Positions 62,801-64,000 of a stretch of 64,000 bases of DNA are shown here, piece by piece; the first letter of the stretch is position 1; each line of letters starts with the position of its first letter. The position numbers and the translations under genes are program-made. The notes beneath the pieces were generated by a model that did no database searches, was not told where the DNA came from, and saw only the letters and a list, made by a program, of their open reading frames with translations. Source of the stretch: Streptomyces sp. SID12488 (GTDB lineage: Bacteria; Actinomycetota; Actinomycetes; Streptomycetales; Streptomycetaceae); assembly GCF_010548275.1 (NCBI RefSeq), contig NZ_JAAGLT010000014.1, forward strand, positions 148,490 through 212,489, in the 5' to 3' direction.

Positions 62801-64000
62801 CGATGTGGACGCGCAGGGTGTCGGCGCCGGTGGCGTACAGGCGCAGGCCGCGCCACCGGGTCGCGGTGCGCGGAAGACCGGGCAGGCCGGTGGCGTACAG
62901 CGGCTGCAGGGCGGCCTCCAGCAGGGCCGGGTGGAGGGCGAAGCCGTCGCCTTGCGCGCCGATTTCGGCGGTCAGGGCCACTTCGGCGAACAGTTCGTCG
63001 CCGCGCCGCCACATCCGGCTGACCCCCTGGTACTGGGACCCGTACTCCGATCCGGCGGCGGCGAAGCGCTCGTACATCGCGGACGCGCCGGACGCACCGT
63101 CGGGCGCGTCGTCCTCGCCGGTGACCGGTTCGGCGTCCGCCGGCGGCCATTGCGCCGGCGGCTCGGTGGCCGTCGGCGGGACGAGCGGTGTCTGGCTCAG
63201 CAGTCCGTGCGCGTGGCGCGTCCAGGACGCGCCGGTGTCGTCGGGCCGGGCGTGGACGGTGAGGACGCGCCGGCCCGCCGTGTCCGGTTCGCCGACGCGG
63301 ACCTGGAGGTGCACGGCACCGGTGCGGGGCAGCACCAGCGGTATGTCGAGGGTGAGTTGGTCGACGGCCGTGCAGCCGGTCTCGTCGCCGGCCCGGATGG
63401 CCAGTTCGGCCAGGACCGTGTTCGGTACGACGGTCTCGCCGGCGACGGTGTGCGCAGTGTGGAAACCGGCGGTGCGGGCCGACAGGCGGGCCGTGAACAA
63501 CGCCTCGTCGCGGTCGCCGGGGAACAGCGCTGCGCCGATCAGGGGGTGGTCGGTGGTGTCGAGGCCGAGGCCGCCGGCGTCCCGGCCGCTGCCTCCGCCG
63601 GCCTCGACCCAGTACCGCTGGTGGCGGAAGGCGTAGGTGGGCAGCGGGACCCGGCGGGCTCCGGTGCCGGCGAAGAACGCCTCCCAGTCGACGGAGACGC
63701 CCCGGGCGTGGAGGATGCCGATACCCTCCACCAGCGCGTGCGGCTCGGTCCTGTCGTGGCGCTGGAGGGCTTGGACCGTGGTGTCCTGCCTGTCGGCGAG
63801 GACGGTCCGGGCGAGGGCGGTGAGTACGCCGCCGGGGCCGATCTCGGCGAAGGCCCGCACGCCGTTGTCGTGGAGGGTGGTGACGGCGTCGGCGTAGCGG
63901 ACGGGCCGGCGGACCTGGTCCACCCAGTAGTCCGCGGACCGCAGATCCTCACCCGAGGCCACCCGGCCCGTCACCGTCGACACCACCGGCAACCTCGGCG
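59805..64000 (-). CDS. Type I modular polyketide synthase, final module: AT(end)-DH-KR-ACP-thioester reductase (N-terminal part outside the window)
   Basis: Domains in order (minus strand): AT C-terminal end (YWVDQVRRPVRYADAV, FAEIGPGGVLTALARTVL); DH with HTVAGETVVP intact (catalytic His codon 63449-63451) but the usual catalytic Asp replaced by Glu (LLEAALQ, codon 62916-62918). KR has VLITGGTGSLGAHFARHL, LDD in VLDDGV (B-type) and the active Tyr in STYAAANAHL. ACP has its attachment Ser in GFDSLTSVELRNRL (codon 61140-61142). Thioester reductase has LLTGASGFLGAFLL, HYISTVGVFNG and GYLQSKWVAEQIV. Such a reductase releases the chain as an aldehyde or alcohol instead of acid, as in coelimycin-type PKSs. 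The start codon and the KS lie beyond the right edge. Confidence 0.95.
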   Translation of the reverse strand, partial: PRLPVVSTVTGRVASGEDLRSADYWVDQVRRPVRYADAVTTLHDNGVRAFAEIGPGGVLTALARTVLADRQDTTVQALQRHDRTEPHALVEGIGILHARGVSVDWEAFFAGTGARRVPLPTYAFRHQRYWVEAGGGSGRDAGGLGLDTTDHPLIGAALFPGDRDEALFTARLSARTAGFHTAHTVAGETVVPNTVLAELAIRAGDETGCTAVDQLTLDIPLVLPRTGAVHLQVRVGEPDTAGRRVLTVHARPDDTGASWTRHAHGLLSQTPLVPPTATEPPAQWPPADAEPVTGEDDAPDGASGASAMYERFAAAGSEYGSQYQGVSRMWRRGDELFAEVALTAEIGAQGDGFALHPALLEAALQPLYATGLPGLPRTATRWRGLRLYATGADTLRVHIAPLPGAADTYAVHLTDPAGQTVAVVDAVTIGPVHAETLRAARSRHHDALHHIEWLARPLPAAALRWITLGSDAYPDVPSVTAAVAAGDGIDAVHLDLTTHAGLVAEDAVRDTVGRALAWAQQWLAQDTLSATPLVVVTRGAVAVTEDEDITDPASAAAWGLLRSAQSEAPGRIVLADVDAGSGTVADALSAVVAAGEPQAAVRGTDTTGAPGIRVPRLSRTPRQAPPAPAGPQTDWDPDGTVLITGGTGSLGAHFARHLVTWHGVRHLLLAGRRGPDAPGAEELRAELLALGASVTVAACDVADRTALARLLASVPAEHPLRAVVHTAGVLDDGVIASQTPQRLDAVLRPKADAAWALHELTRDAGLTAFVLFSSVAAAIGGPGQSTYAAANAHLDALARHRAALGLPATSIAWGLWEQATGLTGGLTETDLKRIARSGFLPVRQEQGTALFDLAVRTGRPYTVATPLDASALRRQPQVPALLRSLVRVPARATASGAADAGPALADRLAGLDEQAQHTVVLEAVTAEIARVLGRADTAGTDPERPLQSSGFDSLTSVELRNRLAAVTGLGLPATLIFDHPTPRALAAHLRTALLASQDENESAASAEGTAVDYGADIELPDDIRPAEQVVRTVVAPADILLTGASGFLGAFLLRDLMRTTTARVHCLVRGTDDRAAYERLRDSLVWYRVWDEIDESRLRVLAGDLASERLGLTEEAYDSLARTADVVYHAGATVHWLHPYEALRTANVLGTREILRLAARHRTVPVHYISTVGVFNGPVTPGVPLKVTDPTGPAEVLPSGYLQSKWVAEQIVGLARDRGLPVSVHRVDVISGDTRNGACQTRDFVWLSLKGLLQAQAAPAGAGGRFHLLPVDYVSAAIVGISLRGEAGGTFHLFNRSALSLADCVSYLRELGYRLDEPDWERWSAAVRADRDNALLPLLHAFEMMTSDTDGFYPPIDTTETEAALAGTDISCPPLTRELFGRYVDFFVEEGHFPPAP

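Overview
The window is a very high-GC actinobacterial chromosome segment that looks like Streptomyces. Supporting signs are tightly packed coupled operons, GTG/TTG starts, a conservon (NIT-domain kinase, roadblock, DUF742, GTPase), DUF5709/DUF6397/DUF3516 proteins, a type B L31, an AfsA-type gene remnant and a modular polyketide synthase. No CRISPR array, complete insertion sequence, rRNA or intact tRNA was seen.

Layout. 1-5.3 kb: cell-surface sugar genes (Gfo/Idh oxidoreductase, undecaprenyl-phosphate sugar transferase) diverging from a GT2 glycosyltransferase - MFS exporter - TolB-like protein operon. 5.3-17.3 kb: an accessory and strikingly decayed stretch. It holds an SGNH-hydrolase tail, a large SUKH (SMI1/KNR4) protein, a histidine-kinase remnant, an EamA exporter coupled to a multiply frameshifted cyclase and divergent from its LysR regulator, a 5'-truncated AfsA-like gene, a defective tRNA-like element, a frameshifted YjbQ, and a sulfonate (ssu) operon. 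The ssu operon keeps its ATPase and binding protein, but its permease and monooxygenase each carry an internal deletion. A 27-residue Cys-ending leader peptide precedes it. 17.3-28.9 kb: flavin monooxygenase, MltG-like protein, MarR-controlled ABC exporter, DctA transporter, secreted PNGase-A-like amidase, and a two-gene ABC exporter whose second gene is frameshifted.

28.9-36.3 kb: mostly housekeeping or conserved genes (DUF5709, ribosomal L31, membrane YdjM-type protein, DUF3516 helicase, TesB thioesterase, DUF6397, orphan roadblock, PPOX enzyme). 36.3-41.4 kb: conservon on the minus strand with an MHYT sensor protein upstream. 41.5-49.5 kb: methyltransferase, small hypotheticals, SNF2 helicase coupled to a SWIM protein, and a membrane-anchored septum-formation-like protein. 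49.7-53.9 kb: xylose catabolism (xylA divergent from xylB and a ROK regulator). 54-59 kb: acetamidase/formamidase, Tat-exported amidase, GAF-domain regulator and the aldehyde dehydrogenase it probably controls. 59.2-64 kb: the 3' end of a type I PKS (AT end-DH-KR-ACP-thioester reductase) running off the right edge, followed by a PPOX-family protein.

Several convergent gene pairs are separated by long perfect hairpins, clear candidates for bidirectional terminators. A recurring oddity is single-base frame breaks, most at short homopolymers (about 8954, 9571, 9638, 9915, 12715, 13773, 28169). Some may be sequence errors, but the large internal deletions and truncations in the same region cannot be, so real decay is also present.
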